DNA of 64,000 bases from CALUVN01 sp944323595 (GCA_963931255.1 OZ006972.1:992001-1056000), one strand, 5' to 3'; numbered from the stretch's first letter, positions 1-9,772 are shown. The notes: a model not told the origin generated them from the sequence alone. Translations and numbers: made by a program.

Positions 1-202
1 CGCCCTGATAGGAAATTATAGGTGTTTTCAAATCAAGTTTATCGGCAACAATTTTTGCGGCGCCGTGCATTCTGCCTGTAACAAGTACAACAGGGATATT
101 ATGCGCTGACAGATTTTTGATGCAATCGATTACGGGTTGGTTAAATTCGTAGTTATATTTGAGAATAGTTCCGTCAATATCGGTTGCAATCATTTTAATC
201 AT
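1..202 (-). CDS. HAD-superfamily (Cof-type) hydrolase, 5' part only
   Basis: This gene reads leftward and runs off the left edge of the window, so only about 67 N-terminal residues are visible. They begin MIKMIATDIDGTILKYN, the HAD motif I DxDGT, in which the first Asp is the nucleophile and the second the acid/base. VVLVTGR follows, matching motif II with a conserved Thr. The layout fits Cof-type phosphatases acting on sugar or nucleotide phosphates in the cytoplasm; the substrate cannot be told. The start lies 4 bases after the stop of the Nudix gene, so the two are probably cotranscribed. Confidence 0.8.
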   Translation of the reverse strand, partial: MIKMIATDIDGTILKYNYEFNQPVIDCIKNLSAHNIPVVLVTGRMHGAAKIVADKLDLKTPIISYQG

Positions 203-206
203 TTGT

Positions 207-740
207 TTAAAATCCTCCGCTGAAAGCTCTGCTCATTGCGCAAATTGTTTTGGCATCATTGATTTCGCCGTTTTTAATCATGTCAAAAATTTCATCAGCT
301 TTAAATTCCTGAGTCTGAATAACTTCACCATCGTCAGGATTTTCGCCGACATACCGGAGGTTTGTTGCGAGGTAGAGGTAGAGTTTTTCGGTGCAAAAGC
401 CGGGCGAGGTGTAAATATAACCAAGAGATTTCCAGTCTTTTGCGATGTAGCCTGTTTCTTCTTCCAGTTCTCTTTTGCAGGCAAGAGCCGGGTCTTCATC
501 TTCTTCCAGTTTACCTGCCGGAAGTTCCAGAGATTCTTCTTTTATCGGGTAGCGGTATTGTTTAACCATCAAAATATTCATATCATCTTTCAGGGCAATA
601 ATTACGACGCCGCCTTTATGTTTCACAACTTCTCTTATTGTTTTTTGACCTGTTGAGATGACAACATCGTCAACAAGTACGTCAATTACTTTACCTTCGT
701 AGACTGCTTTGCTGTTTATTGTTTTTTCTTCAAAATTCAT
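207..740 (-). CDS. Nudix hydrolase, ADP-ribose pyrophosphatase type
   Basis: A 177-residue Nudix hydrolase. The Nudix box covers residues 76-98 (G76, E82, R90-E91, E94-E95, G97), the complete GX5EX7REXXEEXG pattern that binds Mg2+ and cleaves nucleoside diphosphate derivatives. The sequence before the box (VKQYRYPIKEESLELPAGK) and the length are typical of the ADP-ribose pyrophosphatase (NudF-like) branch, which makes AMP and ribose 5-phosphate in the cytoplasm. It lies 8 bases downstream of the HEAT-like gene and 4 bases upstream of a HAD phosphatase, so it is probably the middle gene of an operon. Family is certain; substrate is inferred from the family. Confidence 0.88.
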   Translation of the reverse strand: MNFEEKTINSKAVYEGKVIDVLVDDVVISTGQKTIREVVKHKGGVVIIALKDDMNILMVKQYRYPIKEESLELPAGKLEEDEDPALACKRELEEETGYIAKDWKSLGYIYTSPGFCTEKLYLYLATNLRYVGENPDDGEVIQTQEFKADEIFDMIKNGEINDAKTICAMSRAFSGGF

Positions 741-748
741 AGTCCCAC

Positions 749-1918
749 CTATAATGCTCTTATAATAGACTTAATATTTTCGTCAGTAATCTTAATCAGG
801 GCAACGGTTTTGGTTGTTTCGTCAAGATTATTGAGAGATTTTAAAACTTCAACGGTTTTGAGGATAACAGTTTGGTCGTTGCATTTGAGCAGTTCCCGTA
901 TGGCGAGTACGTCGTCACTCAGTTCAAGTGCTGTGTAAACAAACGGACTGTCTTCTCTTAACTCTGTTTTTACAAGTTGTTTTAGTTCTTTTACATCAAT
1001 GTGCGAGAGTAATTTTTTTATTGACAAGATTTCATTTTTAGTTTCTTTATCTTCGTCAAATAAATACTCATCGTTTTCTGTAAGTATATCAAATTTTTCT
1101 TTTGCGTTCAACAGTACAACGGAAATGGCGCCGGAGTGCTGTTTTGAAATCAGGTTTTCAAGGACTTCATAGAGTTCAAAATCAAATACTTGTGAGAGTG
1201 AGAGGATTTCTCCGAGTCCGTTAATAATATTGTTGATGATAATCAGAGCATCTTCAAGATTATTATTTATAACAGAGAATAAATCATCCAGATAAGGAAT
1301 TTCGCCGGCGATATTTTCTGCCATAGAGGAGTTTTTCATTGCGTTAATTATTGCGGGCAGGGCATCTTTTTTGCCGTAAGCCACAAGGAATTTTACAGCC
1401 GCAAGTTTTTCAAAATCATCGGTTGATTCAAGTTTAGCCAGAGCTTCGTTGTAAGATTGTTCATCTTTCATAACCCCGAGGGTTGATGCAGAGTTGGCGG
1501 CAAGCGCGTCATTAACGCTGTAGGCATATTCTCTGAGTAAATCCAGAGATAGGTTGTCCTGAATATATGCAAAAAATCTTGCGCAGTAAGTCTTTTCATC
1601 CTCCGTACCGTGTTCAAGCAAATCAAGCATATCATCGGTCAAATCTTCATCCGCAAACTCAACCAGTACGGAAATGATGGCATCTTCGTATGATGGTGAA
1701 TAATATTTCAGAAAATGCAAAAGATTTTTGTAATTTGATTCATTTGAAACATTTTTGATGTAATTAGAGATATTCTGTTTAACAAAATCAAACAAAAAAT
1801 CATCTTTACTTACAAGCTCTCTGAACAATTCCGTGTCGGAATTATCAACCATATTACGGGCAATTTCTTCTGCTTCGCGCTGATTTTTGCCTGTCAGTTT
1901 TTTTAAAATCTCTTGCAT
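749..1918 (-). CDS. HEAT-repeat-like helical protein, unknown function
   Basis: A 389-residue acidic protein with no signal peptide or membrane segment. It appears built from consecutive helical pairs rich in Leu, Ala, Asp and Glu, with recurring patterns such as 'DALPAIINAMKNSS' and 'DEQSYNEALAKLEST' that look like HEAT/ARM-type repeats. Such proteins are usually scaffolds; no catalytic motif is visible. It is the first gene of the leftward run with the Nudix and HAD genes, 8 bases before the Nudix start. I do not recognise a named family. Confidence 0.6.
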   Translation of the reverse strand: MQEILKKLTGKNQREAEEIARNMVDNSDTELFRELVSKDDFLFDFVKQNISNYIKNVSNESNYKNLLHFLKYYSPSYEDAIISVLVEFADEDLTDDMLDLLEHGTEDEKTYCARFFAYIQDNLSLDLLREYAYSVNDALAANSASTLGVMKDEQSYNEALAKLESTDDFEKLAAVKFLVAYGKKDALPAIINAMKNSSMAENIAGEIPYLDDLFSVINNNLEDALIIINNIINGLGEILSLSQVFDFELYEVLENLISKQHSGAISVVLLNAKEKFDILTENDEYLFDEDKETKNEILSIKKLLSHIDVKELKQLVKTELREDSPFVYTALELSDDVLAIRELLKCNDQTVILKTVEVLKSLNNLDETTKTVALIKITDENIKSIIRAL

Positions 1919-1949
1919 AACGAACCTGAATATTACTGCTGTTTATGCC

Positions 1950-2549
1950 TTAATCAAGATAGAACACGGTAATAACTTTATGTCCTTCTTCAGCATATTG
2001 AACAGCGTTATGTAAAGTTTTACTTGTATGAGACAAGAAACAGATTAACTGGTTGCAATCGTCAATAATTTCTCTGTTGCAAATACGGGAAGCATCTGCA
2101 AGAGTCATCATAGCTCTGTCAGAGTGTTCAACAATATTAGGAACGCCTATAAGCTGGTCTTGTACATCAGATGGCTGCTGTCCGATGGTTTGCGGCAGAA
2201 TAACTTTTAGTTTATCCGGATTAGCTTTCATAGCACCGCGGATAGCTGCGGCGTTGGTACCTGATGAGCCGCCTGATGTAATAATTGTATTACCTTGCAT
2301 AACAAGCGCAGATGTAAGAGTTTCAATCATTTGTTGATGAGTAATAGGAAGATTACGACTGCCAATGATTGCAATTTTTTTAGCCGACTGTTGAATAGTA
2401 GCGAGTTCCATAGCCAGAGCGTCAACAGTATGCGGTGAATCAGAATCTACGGTATCCATATCATCAATCGGAACCATTATTGAATTTTGTTTTTCCTGAT
2501 CCTGTCCGTCAGTACTCATTATAATTGAATTCATTTCAGTATCTGTCAT
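1950..2549 (-). CDS. SLOG/DprA-like Rossmann protein (cyanobacterial 'recombination-mediator protein A' type)
   Basis: A 199-residue protein. After an acidic N-terminal tail comes a Rossmann-type core: KIAIIGSRNLPITHQQM, then TIITSGGSSGTNAAAIRGAM (a phosphate-binding, Gly-rich SLOG signature), then a nucleotide-fold C terminus ending KVITVFYLD. The overall pattern matches the short proteins annotated in cyanobacteria as DNA recombination-mediator protein A, which share the DprA fold; their actual function is poorly known. The start at 2549 has AGGA just upstream. A longer reading to 2735 would overlap the pcrA start region and has a poor N terminus. It is divergent from pcrA with about 80 bases between. 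Confidence 0.75.
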   Translation of the reverse strand: MTDTEMNSIIMSTDGQDQEKQNSIMVPIDDMDTVDSDSPHTVDALAMELATIQQSAKKIAIIGSRNLPITHQQMIETLTSALVMQGNTIITSGGSSGTNAAAIRGAMKANPDKLKVILPQTIGQQPSDVQDQLIGVPNIVEHSDRAMMTLADASRICNREIIDDCNQLICFLSHTSKTLHNAVQYAEEGHKVITVFYLD

Positions 2550-2632
2550 TTTTCCTACTTTCTGATTGCAATAAATATTTTTTTCGATTATGCTGATTAT
2601 AACACAAAAAAACTTTTTTGGGAATAGGGACA

Positions 2633-5131
2633 ATGGAAAATATATTGGACAATCTGAACAGGGAGCAGAGAGAAGCCGTACAAACAGTGAAAGGTCCGCT
2701 TCTGGTGCTGGCAGGTGCAGGCAGCGGCAAAACAAAATTACTTACCTCAAGAATAGCATACCTCATTCAAAACGGGGTAAGACCCCGTAATATTCTGGCT
2801 GTAACATTTACCAATAAAGCAGCGCGCGAGATGAAAGAACGTCTCGGGAATATTCTTGGAGAAAATACGGTTAAATATATGTGGGTGGGGACATTCCACG
2901 GCATTTGCGGGAGAATGCTCCGTGAACATATTGACGATTACAGTTTCCAATCCGGCAAAAGACTTGATAAAAACTTTACTATTTATGATGAAACGGACAG
3001 TAATGCCGTTATAAAAAAAGCCATAAAGAAGCTTAATCTTGACGATAAAGTTTATCAGCCAAAACTTGTGAAATCAATTATCTCCAATGCAAAAAATAAA
3101 ATGCAGGATGCCTACACTTTTGCAACATTTGCAAGAGATTTCAAATCACAAAAAATTGCCCAGATATATGAAGAGTACGAAAATTCGCTGAATAACAATA
3201 ATGCGATTGATTTTGACGATATGCTTCTTTTGACAGTTAAGCTTCTTGAACAAAACCCGCAGGTCAGAAAAGAATACTTTGACCGTTTCCAACATATTCT
3301 TGTCGATGAGTATCAGGACACAAACCAGGCACAATACAGACTTGTTAATATGCTTTATACTAATCTTCAGGCAGATGTTCCGGAGGAACGTTCACTCTGT
3401 GTTGTAGGAGATGTGGATCAATCCATTTACAGCTGGCGTGGTGCTGACTATACAATTATTTTGAATTTCCAGAAAGATTTTAAGAATACAAAACTTATTA
3501 AACTTGAGCAAAACTACCGTTCAACAGCCAACATCCTTAACGTTGCAAATGCTATTATTGAAAATAATACCGAGCGTGTGGACAAAGTTCTATATTCGCA
3601 AAAAGGCGACGGTGAAAAGATAGATTACTTTGAAGCACAGGACGAAGCCGATGAAGCAAACTTTATTGCAAGTAAAATTAAGCAGGACAGCGGCGGCGAT
3701 TACAACCGCTATGCAATTCTTTACCGAACAAATTCACAATCCCGTGCGCTTGAAGAAGCCTGCATGGCAGCGGGAATTCCATACAGAATTTACGGCGGCT
3801 TAAAATTCTACGACCGCAGGGAAGTCAAAGATATAATTGCTTATTTGAGATTAATATACAACACGGATGATTCCCAGAGTTTTGCAAGAATTGTCAATGT
3901 TCCTAAACGTGCAATCGGGGATACAACCATTAAAAATCTTCAAACTTTTGCCGATCAGAATGATATGAGCCTGTTTGAGGCTGTCAAACATATTGATGAC
4001 GCTCTGGAAATCCCGCCGAGGACTCGTTCAAAATTGAAAGACTTTGCCGAACTTATTCTTAAATTTAAGGACGCGCAAAAATCTTACAATTTGCAGGAAT
4101 TTGTAACCCTTGTTATAGAAAAAAGCGGTTATCTTGCAGAACTTCAAGCTCAGGGAACTGATGAGGCAGAAGCTGATATTGAAAACCTGCAGGAGCTTGT
4201 AAACGTAGCAGGCGAATTTGAACCGGAAGAATTGGATAATATTCTTGGTGAATTTCTTCAACAGGTAGCGCTTGTGTCTGATCTTGACGGCGTTGACGAG
4301 ATTGCCAACAACGTAACTCTTATGACTCTCCACTCTGCCAAAGGTCTGGAATTCCCTGTGGTATTTCTTGCGGGGCTTGATGAGGGTGTATTCCCGCATC
4401 AAAGAACGTTTAATTCTCCGTCAGAACTTGAAGAAGAACGCCGCCTGATGTATGTAGGGGTTACCCGTGCGGAAGAAAAACTGTATCTTACTTCCGCAAA
4501 ACGCCGTCAAATGTGGGGTGAATACAAATATTATAATCCTTCAAGATTTATAGAGGAAATTCCGCGCCAGCTTATGGATATGATTTCTTTTGAGGGCAGC
4601 ACAAACACATCTTCTACATTTAGAAATGCCGTATCAAAAGCTAAAACGGGAAAATCCGATTATTCATATTCCGCGGCGCAATCCGACAGTTATGGTTATG
4701 TAAAACCGTCTACAGGATTCGGCAAAGGTTTTGTAGCGCCGCAATACCGTAATAACCAACAGTCCGGACAATCTTCAAACCGTACTCCGGCGAGAACAAT
4801 TCTTGTCAAATCAGAAGCAAACAAAAAACGCGATGAAGAAAAGGTTAAAGAATTTTTTAAAGATAATGCCATCAAGCGTATGCTCGAAGAAAAACGCAGA
4901 CAGGAAAAAGCCGCTCAAATAGAAGCGGAAGAGCGTGCAAAAGCTCGTAATTCGGATAAACCTGTAGAATATGTATTTAATGTTGGTGAACGTGTTTTCC
5001 ATGATAAATTGGGCGTCGGGCATATTGAAGATGTGGCATACATCGGTGACAGCGTAATGTATACAATAGATTTCGGCAAAATGGGCAGAAAAGCTATGGA
5101 CGCAAATTACGCAAAACTCAAAAAGTTTTAA
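2633..5131 (+). CDS. pcrA: UvrD/PcrA family 3'-5' DNA helicase
   Basis: An 832-residue superfamily 1A helicase. Walker A is AGAGSGKT (27-34), motif II is VDEYQDTN (224-231), and motif III is GDVDQSIYSWRGAD (259-272). Motif IV (LEQNYRS), motif V (TLHSAKGLEFPVVF) and motif VI (GVTRAEEKLYL) follow. The C-terminal part holds a charged linker and the ERVFHDKLGVGHIEDV segment seen at the end of PcrA-type enzymes. It unwinds DNA in repair, replication restart and transcription-coupled repair. The ATG at 2633 is preferred over an upstream TTG because AGGGA sits just before it. Length is slightly longer than typical PcrA. Confidence 0.95.
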   Translation: MENILDNLNREQREAVQTVKGPLLVLAGAGSGKTKLLTSRIAYLIQNGVRPRNILAVTFTNKAAREMKERLGNILGENTVKYMWVGTFHGICGRMLREHIDDYSFQSGKRLDKNFTIYDETDSNAVIKKAIKKLNLDDKVYQPKLVKSIISNAKNKMQDAYTFATFARDFKSQKIAQIYEEYENSLNNNNAIDFDDMLLLTVKLLEQNPQVRKEYFDRFQHILVDEYQDTNQAQYRLVNMLYTNLQADVPEERSLCVVGDVDQSIYSWRGADYTIILNFQKDFKNTKLIKLEQNYRSTANILNVANAIIENNTERVDKVLYSQKGDGEKIDYFEAQDEADEANFIASKIKQDSGGDYNRYAILYRTNSQSRALEEACMAAGIPYRIYGGLKFYDRREVKDIIAYLRLIYNTDDSQSFARIVNVPKRAIGDTTIKNLQTFADQNDMSLFEAVKHIDDALEIPPRTRSKLKDFAELILKFKDAQKSYNLQEFVTLVIEKSGYLAELQAQGTDEAEADIENLQELVNVAGEFEPEELDNILGEFLQQVALVSDLDGVDEIANNVTLMTLHSAKGLEFPVVFLAGLDEGVFPHQRTFNSPSELEEERRLMYVGVTRAEEKLYLTSAKRRQMWGEYKYYNPSRFIEEIPRQLMDMISFEGSTNTSSTFRNAVSKAKTGKSDYSYSAAQSDSYGYVKPSTGFGKGFVAPQYRNNQQSGQSSNRTPARTILVKSEANKKRDEEKVKEFFKDNAIKRMLEEKRRQEKAAQIEAEERAKARNSDKPVEYVFNVGERVFHDKLGVGHIEDVAYIGDSVMYTIDFGKMGRKAMDANYAKLKKF

Positions 5132-5217
5132 AAATAGTTAATATTTCTATTCTACTAGCAAAAATTTTTATGCCCGTGTTTTATTCTTGTCATGAAAAAT
5201 AAAGCAGGAGAACAATT

Positions 5218-5850
5218 ATGAATATTACACCGGTTAGTTTAATGAATTTCAATGTAATTAGCGGAAAAATTACAAAACAATCAAGTTTTTTTGGAAGCAC
5301 TAATCTTGCACCTCTTACTAAAGATACTGTATCATTTAAATCAAACCGACCGGAGACATCATTTAAGCTTAAAGACGCTATCCAGAAAGAAGATTACGAA
5401 AACGTATTAAAAGAATTTGATTTTGAAGTGGAAAAAGATTCTGACACAGGGAAATTATATGTGTCAGAATATTCTCAGCCTGATGAAGATACAACGTTTG
5501 AAGATTATGGTATAAATGAGCAAAGATTGTTTAATTCAATTAAGCAATTTGACGGTGAAACCATTATGAAAAATTCGTCAGTAGTTAAATTGGGCAATCA
5601 GAATTTTGAATTTTTGAATATTGAAAATTCCAAAGTAAAAGATTTGGGCAATGCTAAAATAGGAGTACTGGCTCTTAATCCTGAGCAGGCAGCAGATTTG
5701 AAGTTTAAAAATGCCAAAATAGAGGATTTGTATATTATGGAAAAAGACTCTACCTGCGAAAAACTCGGTGAACTTATCAATAAAGCACAGGGGGATTTGT
5801 ATTATTTCCCTGGTACGGAAAATACATACAAACTCGTACCGGAGTTGTAA
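5218..5850 (+). CDS. Lineage-type hypothetical protein with N-terminal SFK motif
   Basis: A 210-residue protein of unknown function. The first ~45 residues look disordered and end in 'DTVSFKSN', similar to the 'YALSFKG' near the start of the 1005-residue Clp/FtsH chimera at 24882-27899. The body is acidic, and its C-terminal half could form short beta repeats (e.g. NFEFLNIENSKVKDLGNAKIG). No catalytic motif or transmembrane segment is seen. A good ribosome binding site (AGGAG, 8 bases before the ATG) supports expression. It is convergent with clpB, with 2 bases between stops. I do not recognise a characterised homologue. Confidence 0.65.
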   Translation: MNITPVSLMNFNVISGKITKQSSFFGSTNLAPLTKDTVSFKSNRPETSFKLKDAIQKEDYENVLKEFDFEVEKDSDTGKLYVSEYSQPDEDTTFEDYGINEQRLFNSIKQFDGETIMKNSSVVKLGNQNFEFLNIENSKVKDLGNAKIGVLALNPEQAADLKFKNAKIEDLYIMEKDSTCEKLGELINKAQGDLYYFPGTENTYKLVPEL

Positions 5851-5852
5851 TC

Positions 5853-8480
5853 TTATTTTTGTTTAATTACAAGAGTATTGTCAACACAATCAGCAATGAC
5901 GGAGTCTCCCTGTGAGAATTCGTTAGAAATAATTTTCATGGAAAGCGGAATTTCCAGAAGCTGTCTTAATACACGTTTGAGCGGACGGGCTCCGTATAAA
6001 GGCTCATACCCCTCTCCGGCAAGATATTCTTTAGCAGCCTCCGTAACTTCAAGAGAGATTTTTTGTTCTGCCATACGGTTTTTAAGTGCTTGAAGCTGAA
6101 TATCAACAATATTTTTTAACTGTTCAATTTTCAACGGATTAAATTGAATAATTTCGTCAATTCTGTTTATAAATTCAGGCTTAAATTTGCTTCTGAGAAT
6201 ACATTTTACCTGTTGTTCCTTATCGTGTTCGGTCAGTTCATCATTTAAAAGAACATCACTTCCAAGATTGCTGGTCATTATGATAACCGTATTTTTAAAA
6301 TCAATCAGATGCCCCTGTCCGTCTGTCAATCTTCCGTCATCAAACATCTGGAGCATTATATTGAAAATATCGGGGTGAGCTTTTTCTGCCTCATCAAACA
6401 GAACAACGGAATAAGGTTTTCTGCGCACTGCTTCGGTTAATTGACCGCCCTCTTCATAGCCAACATATCCGGGGGCAGAGCCGACAAGACGCGATACGTT
6501 TTGTTTTTCCATAAATTCGCTCATATCAATTCTTATAAGTGAATCTTCATCGCTGAACATAAATTCGGAAAGTGCTTTTGCAAGTTCTGTTTTTCCGACA
6601 CCAGTAGGTCCGAGGAAGAGGAATGTTCCTATAGGACGATGCGGGTCATTCAAGCCTGAACGGCCTAATCTGATGGCATCGGCAATTTTTTTAACTGCTT
6701 CATCCTGTCCGACTACACGTTGTTTCAGGTAATCTTCCATATGAACAAGTTTTTGGGATTCGTCTTCCATAAGACTGGTAACGGGTATTCCTGTTGATTT
6801 TGAAATGATTTCCGAAATATCATCCCCGTCAATTTCTTCTTTGATTAAACGTGTTTTGGCTGTTTTTAACTGTATTGCTTCAAGTTTTTTTTGTGTTTCT
6901 GCCATTTGTGCGTAGCGTTTTTCCATATTAATATCAGGGGAAGAGTTTTTCTTATTGAGTTCAAGCTGGGCTTTAATAGCAGCCATATTTTTCTTCAAAA
7001 CTCTTGTGGTTTCTATAAGTTTCTTTTCCTGTTCCCATTGCTTTTTTAACTTATTAATTTTACCGTCAATAACTTCTATTTTTTTGAGAATTCTCTGGAT
7101 TTTATTTTCTGCCTCTTTGGAATTTTCTTTTTTCAGTGCACCTTTTTCAATTTCAAGCTGCATTTTTTCTCTGATAAAAACATCAATTTCTTCAGGCAGT
7201 GTGTCGATTGCAATTCTCAGTGATGAAGCTGCTTCATCAATAAGGTCAATGGCTTTATCCGGCAGGTACCTGTCAGTTATATACCTGTCTGATAGCTTTA
7301 CAGCCTGAACAATAGCATCGTCAAGAATTTTTACCCCGTGGAAAGCTTCATATTTATCTTTCAGACCGCGTAGAATACTGATGGTTGTTTCAACGGAGGG
7401 TTCTTCTGCAACAACAGGCTGGAAGCGTCGTTCAAGGGCTTTGTCTTTTTCAATGTATTTTCTGTATTCATCAATTGTGGTTGCTCCGATAACTCTTACA
7501 TTGCCGCGGGCAAGCATTGGTTTCAGCAGGTTCCCTGCATCAACGGAACCCTCTGAAGCACCTAGTCCCATTATTGTATGAATTTCGTCAATAAATAACA
7601 TTAAATCTTCATAATGGTCTTCAATTTCTTTTAATACACCTTTCAAGCGGTCTTCAAATTCGCCCCTGTAGGATGCGCCTGCCATAAGTGCGCCTAAATC
7701 AAGTTCCATTATGCGGTCATTTTTTAAACTTTCCGGCACATCCCCGCATACAATTCGCTGTGCAAGTCCCTCAATAATAGCGGTCTTGCCGACTCCGGGT
7801 TCACCTATTATTATGGGATTATTTTTGGAACGGCGATTTAAAATCTGTATTACACGGCGGATTTCATCATCTCTTCCGATAACAGGGTCAAGTTTGTTTT
7901 GTTTTGCTTTTTCTGTCACATCAACCGTAAATTTTTCGAGCGGAGATTCTGTTTTGGACTCTTTTACGGCGGTTGTACCTGTTGAAGCGCCGGATGTTTC
8001 TGGAACTTCTGGTTGAGGGGTTGAGGTTATATCAACGGTTGTAATGCTTTTTATGACTCCGAGAAGTTTTTCGTGGAGGTCTTTTCTGGAAATTTTGTTT
8101 TTTTCAAAAAGATAAATTATTGTTCCGCTGTCGATTTTCAAAAGAGCAAGTAAAAGATGTTCAATACTTATCAAAGAATCGTTCATCATTCTTGCTTCAT
8201 CGTTAGCGATTTCAAGGAGTTTTGCTGTATTTTTGGAAATCGGCATATCGTGATAATTATTCAGAGGTTTACACCCGCGTTTTGTAATAAACCCGTCTAA
8301 CTGCATTGCAAGGTCAGGATTATCCAGACCGATTTTGGATAACAAAATTTTTGGCAAATCATTCTGGTCATACATTAATGCAAGTAAAACCTGTTCAGGT
8401 TCTACCATCATATAATTCCTTGCATTGGCAATTGATTTGGCAGAGTTGATAATCGCTTGTGAGTGTTCCGTTAATTCCAT
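5853..8480 (-). CDS. clpB: ATP-dependent disaggregase ClpB
   Basis: An 875-residue class I Clp chaperone: a Clp-N double repeat (about 1-145), a variable linker, AAA-1 with Walker A GEPGVGKT (226-233) and FIDEIH Walker B (about 297-301), a coiled-coil middle domain (about 420-545), AAA-2 with Walker A GPTGVGKT (624-631), and the C-terminal YGARPLKRVLRQ segment. The long middle domain and lack of a ClpP-loop favour ClpB over ClpC; ClpB works with DnaK to dissolve protein aggregates. The start at 8480 is chosen because GAGGA lies 5 bases before it; the extra 16 codons upstream read poorly. Confidence 0.92.
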   Translation of the reverse strand: MELTEHSQAIINSAKSIANARNYMMVEPEQVLLALMYDQNDLPKILLSKIGLDNPDLAMQLDGFITKRGCKPLNNYHDMPISKNTAKLLEIANDEARMMNDSLISIEHLLLALLKIDSGTIIYLFEKNKISRKDLHEKLLGVIKSITTVDITSTPQPEVPETSGASTGTTAVKESKTESPLEKFTVDVTEKAKQNKLDPVIGRDDEIRRVIQILNRRSKNNPIIIGEPGVGKTAIIEGLAQRIVCGDVPESLKNDRIMELDLGALMAGASYRGEFEDRLKGVLKEIEDHYEDLMLFIDEIHTIMGLGASEGSVDAGNLLKPMLARGNVRVIGATTIDEYRKYIEKDKALERRFQPVVAEEPSVETTISILRGLKDKYEAFHGVKILDDAIVQAVKLSDRYITDRYLPDKAIDLIDEAASSLRIAIDTLPEEIDVFIREKMQLEIEKGALKKENSKEAENKIQRILKKIEVIDGKINKLKKQWEQEKKLIETTRVLKKNMAAIKAQLELNKKNSSPDINMEKRYAQMAETQKKLEAIQLKTAKTRLIKEEIDGDDISEIISKSTGIPVTSLMEDESQKLVHMEDYLKQRVVGQDEAVKKIADAIRLGRSGLNDPHRPIGTFLFLGPTGVGKTELAKALSEFMFSDEDSLIRIDMSEFMEKQNVSRLVGSAPGYVGYEEGGQLTEAVRRKPYSVVLFDEAEKAHPDIFNIMLQMFDDGRLTDGQGHLIDFKNTVIIMTSNLGSDVLLNDELTEHDKEQQVKCILRSKFKPEFINRIDEIIQFNPLKIEQLKNIVDIQLQALKNRMAEQKISLEVTEAAKEYLAGEGYEPLYGARPLKRVLRQLLEIPLSMKIISNEFSQGDSVIADCVDNTLVIKQK

Positions 8481-8540
8481 AAAATTCCTCTTTTTAGAAT
8501 ATAATATTAAAATCCTTGTAAAAAGCAATCATACGAGTAT

Positions 8541-8569
8541 TTGAGTTTTTCGGGAAAATGGTATATAAT
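8541..8569 (+). promoter_or_regulatory. Promoter of the carbonic anhydrase gene (leaderless)
   Basis: TTGAGT (8541-8546), a 17-base spacer and TATAAT (8564-8569). The ATG at 8576 is only 6 bases past the -10 box, so transcription should begin at or within a base or two of the start codon. No Shine-Dalgarno is present. Confidence 0.7.
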
Positions 8570-8575
8570 ACCCTT

Positions 8576-9154
8576 ATGAATGAAAATGCTAAAAGAGAGC
8601 TTGAGCGATTGCTCAACGGAAACAAAAATTTTGTAAACGGTACACCTACGGCAAAGAATATGTGTCTTGAAACACTCAAGAAATTTGCGTTCCATCAGGA
8701 GCCGCGTGCTGTAATTTTGAGTTGTTCGGATTCCCGTGTGGTACCTGAAATAATTTTTGATTGCGGGATAGGAGAACTTTTTGTTGTTCGGGTTGCAGGA
8801 ATTACTGCCGGACCGAATGTTATTGAAAGTATTGAATACGCCGTTAAAAAACTTGAAGTGCCTCTGCTTGTTTTGTTAGGGCATGATGACTGCGGGGTTA
8901 TGAAATACGCAAAAGACCACTATCCGGAGCCTACAGAAGATTTTAAGTCAATTATAAGTTGTGTGTATCCGGTGCTTGATAAAAAAGAAGATATTACCTG
9001 CCATAATTATTTTGCCCAGCAGCATACAATATGGGTGGAAAATGTTCTTCTTGAAAAATCTAAAATTATTAAATCTGCCGTAGATAATGACAGCTTGTAC
9101 ATAGCAAAATGCCATCTTGACCATTCGACTGGAATTGTAAGTGTTATTGATTAA
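8576..9154 (+). CDS. Beta-class carbonic anhydrase
   Basis: A 192-residue beta-carbonic anhydrase, interconverting CO2 and bicarbonate in the cytoplasm. Zinc ligands are C50, H103 and C106; the C-S-D-S-R signature (50-54) supplies the Asp/Arg dyad, and HDDCG covers 103-107. The length is at the short end of the family. An in-frame ATG at 8558 sits inside the predicted promoter, so 8576 is chosen. It stands alone, divergent from clpB. In a fermentative bacterium it would supply bicarbonate for carboxylations; that role is inferred. Confidence 0.92.
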   Translation: MNENAKRELERLLNGNKNFVNGTPTAKNMCLETLKKFAFHQEPRAVILSCSDSRVVPEIIFDCGIGELFVVRVAGITAGPNVIESIEYAVKKLEVPLLVLLGHDDCGVMKYAKDHYPEPTEDFKSIISCVYPVLDKKEDITCHNYFAQQHTIWVENVLLEKSKIIKSAVDNDSLYIAKCHLDHSTGIVSVID

Positions 9155-9272
9155 TTATTTTCTGTGTTAAAAAGCCGCAAAATTAAAAAATCATTATTAC
9201 TTTTTGTTAAAAATGGGGGTAAATATTAGCGTTTTTCTGGTAAAATAGAGCAGTACATTATTGTAGGGATTT

Positions 9273-9746
9273 ATGGGACAGGTACTTAGAAGAGAAAACG
9301 TAGCAAAATTTGTAGAAAATCTGCACAAGAGCGGTAAAACAGTTGTTGCAACTAACGGCTGCTTTGATATTCTGCATGTCGGACATGTGAGATATTTACA
9401 AAAGACGAAATCTTTTGCGGATTATCTCATTGTGCTTTTGAATTCCGACAAATCCGTACGTTCTATTAAAGGTGACTCCCGTCCTATTAACAATGAAAAT
9501 GACAGAGCGGAAATTTTGTGCGCATTAAGCTGTGTTGATTATGTGGTTCTGTTTGACGAAGACAGCCCCCGTAATCTTCTTGATGAAATCAAGCCTGATG
9601 TGTATACAAAAGGTGCTGACTACACGATGGAAACTTTACCGGAGGCAGATATTATGCGCAAAAACGGTACACGTGTGGAATTTATCGAGTTTGTTGAGGG
9701 AAAATCGACAACAAATATAATAAATAGACTGAATAGTGATAAGTGA
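9273..9746 (+). CDS. rfaE2: RfaE2-type nucleotidyltransferase (heptose 1-phosphate adenylyltransferase)
   Basis: A 157-residue single-domain cytidylyltransferase-fold enzyme. TNGCFDILHVGHVRYL (27-42) holds the HxGH ATP-binding motif (35-38), and EGKSTTNII near the end matches the family's ISTT-like site. Its closest type is the C-terminal domain of HldE, which activates D-glycero-beta-D-manno-heptose 1-phosphate with ATP for LPS core synthesis. Position just upstream of lpxD and lpxC agrees with an envelope role. The start has TAGGGA before it. The kinase domain is not fused and not in the window. Confidence 0.85.
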   Translation: MGQVLRRENVAKFVENLHKSGKTVVATNGCFDILHVGHVRYLQKTKSFADYLIVLLNSDKSVRSIKGDSRPINNENDRAEILCALSCVDYVVLFDEDSPRNLLDEIKPDVYTKGADYTMETLPEADIMRKNGTRVEFIEFVEGKSTTNIINRLNSDK

Positions 9747-9772
9747 ATTTGTAATATAAAAAGGAGAAAAAA

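Noticed and set aside
159..656. Plus-strand reading of 165 residues opposite the Nudix gene
   Set aside because: It is the shadow of the Nudix/HAD genes; no homology pattern and a Phe/Ile-rich composition typical of antisense frames.
2550..2735. 62-residue upstream extension of the SLOG protein on the minus strand
   Set aside because: It overlaps the pcrA start on the other strand, has low-quality Cys/Phe-rich sequence, and a Shine-Dalgarno is present before the internal ATG at 2549.
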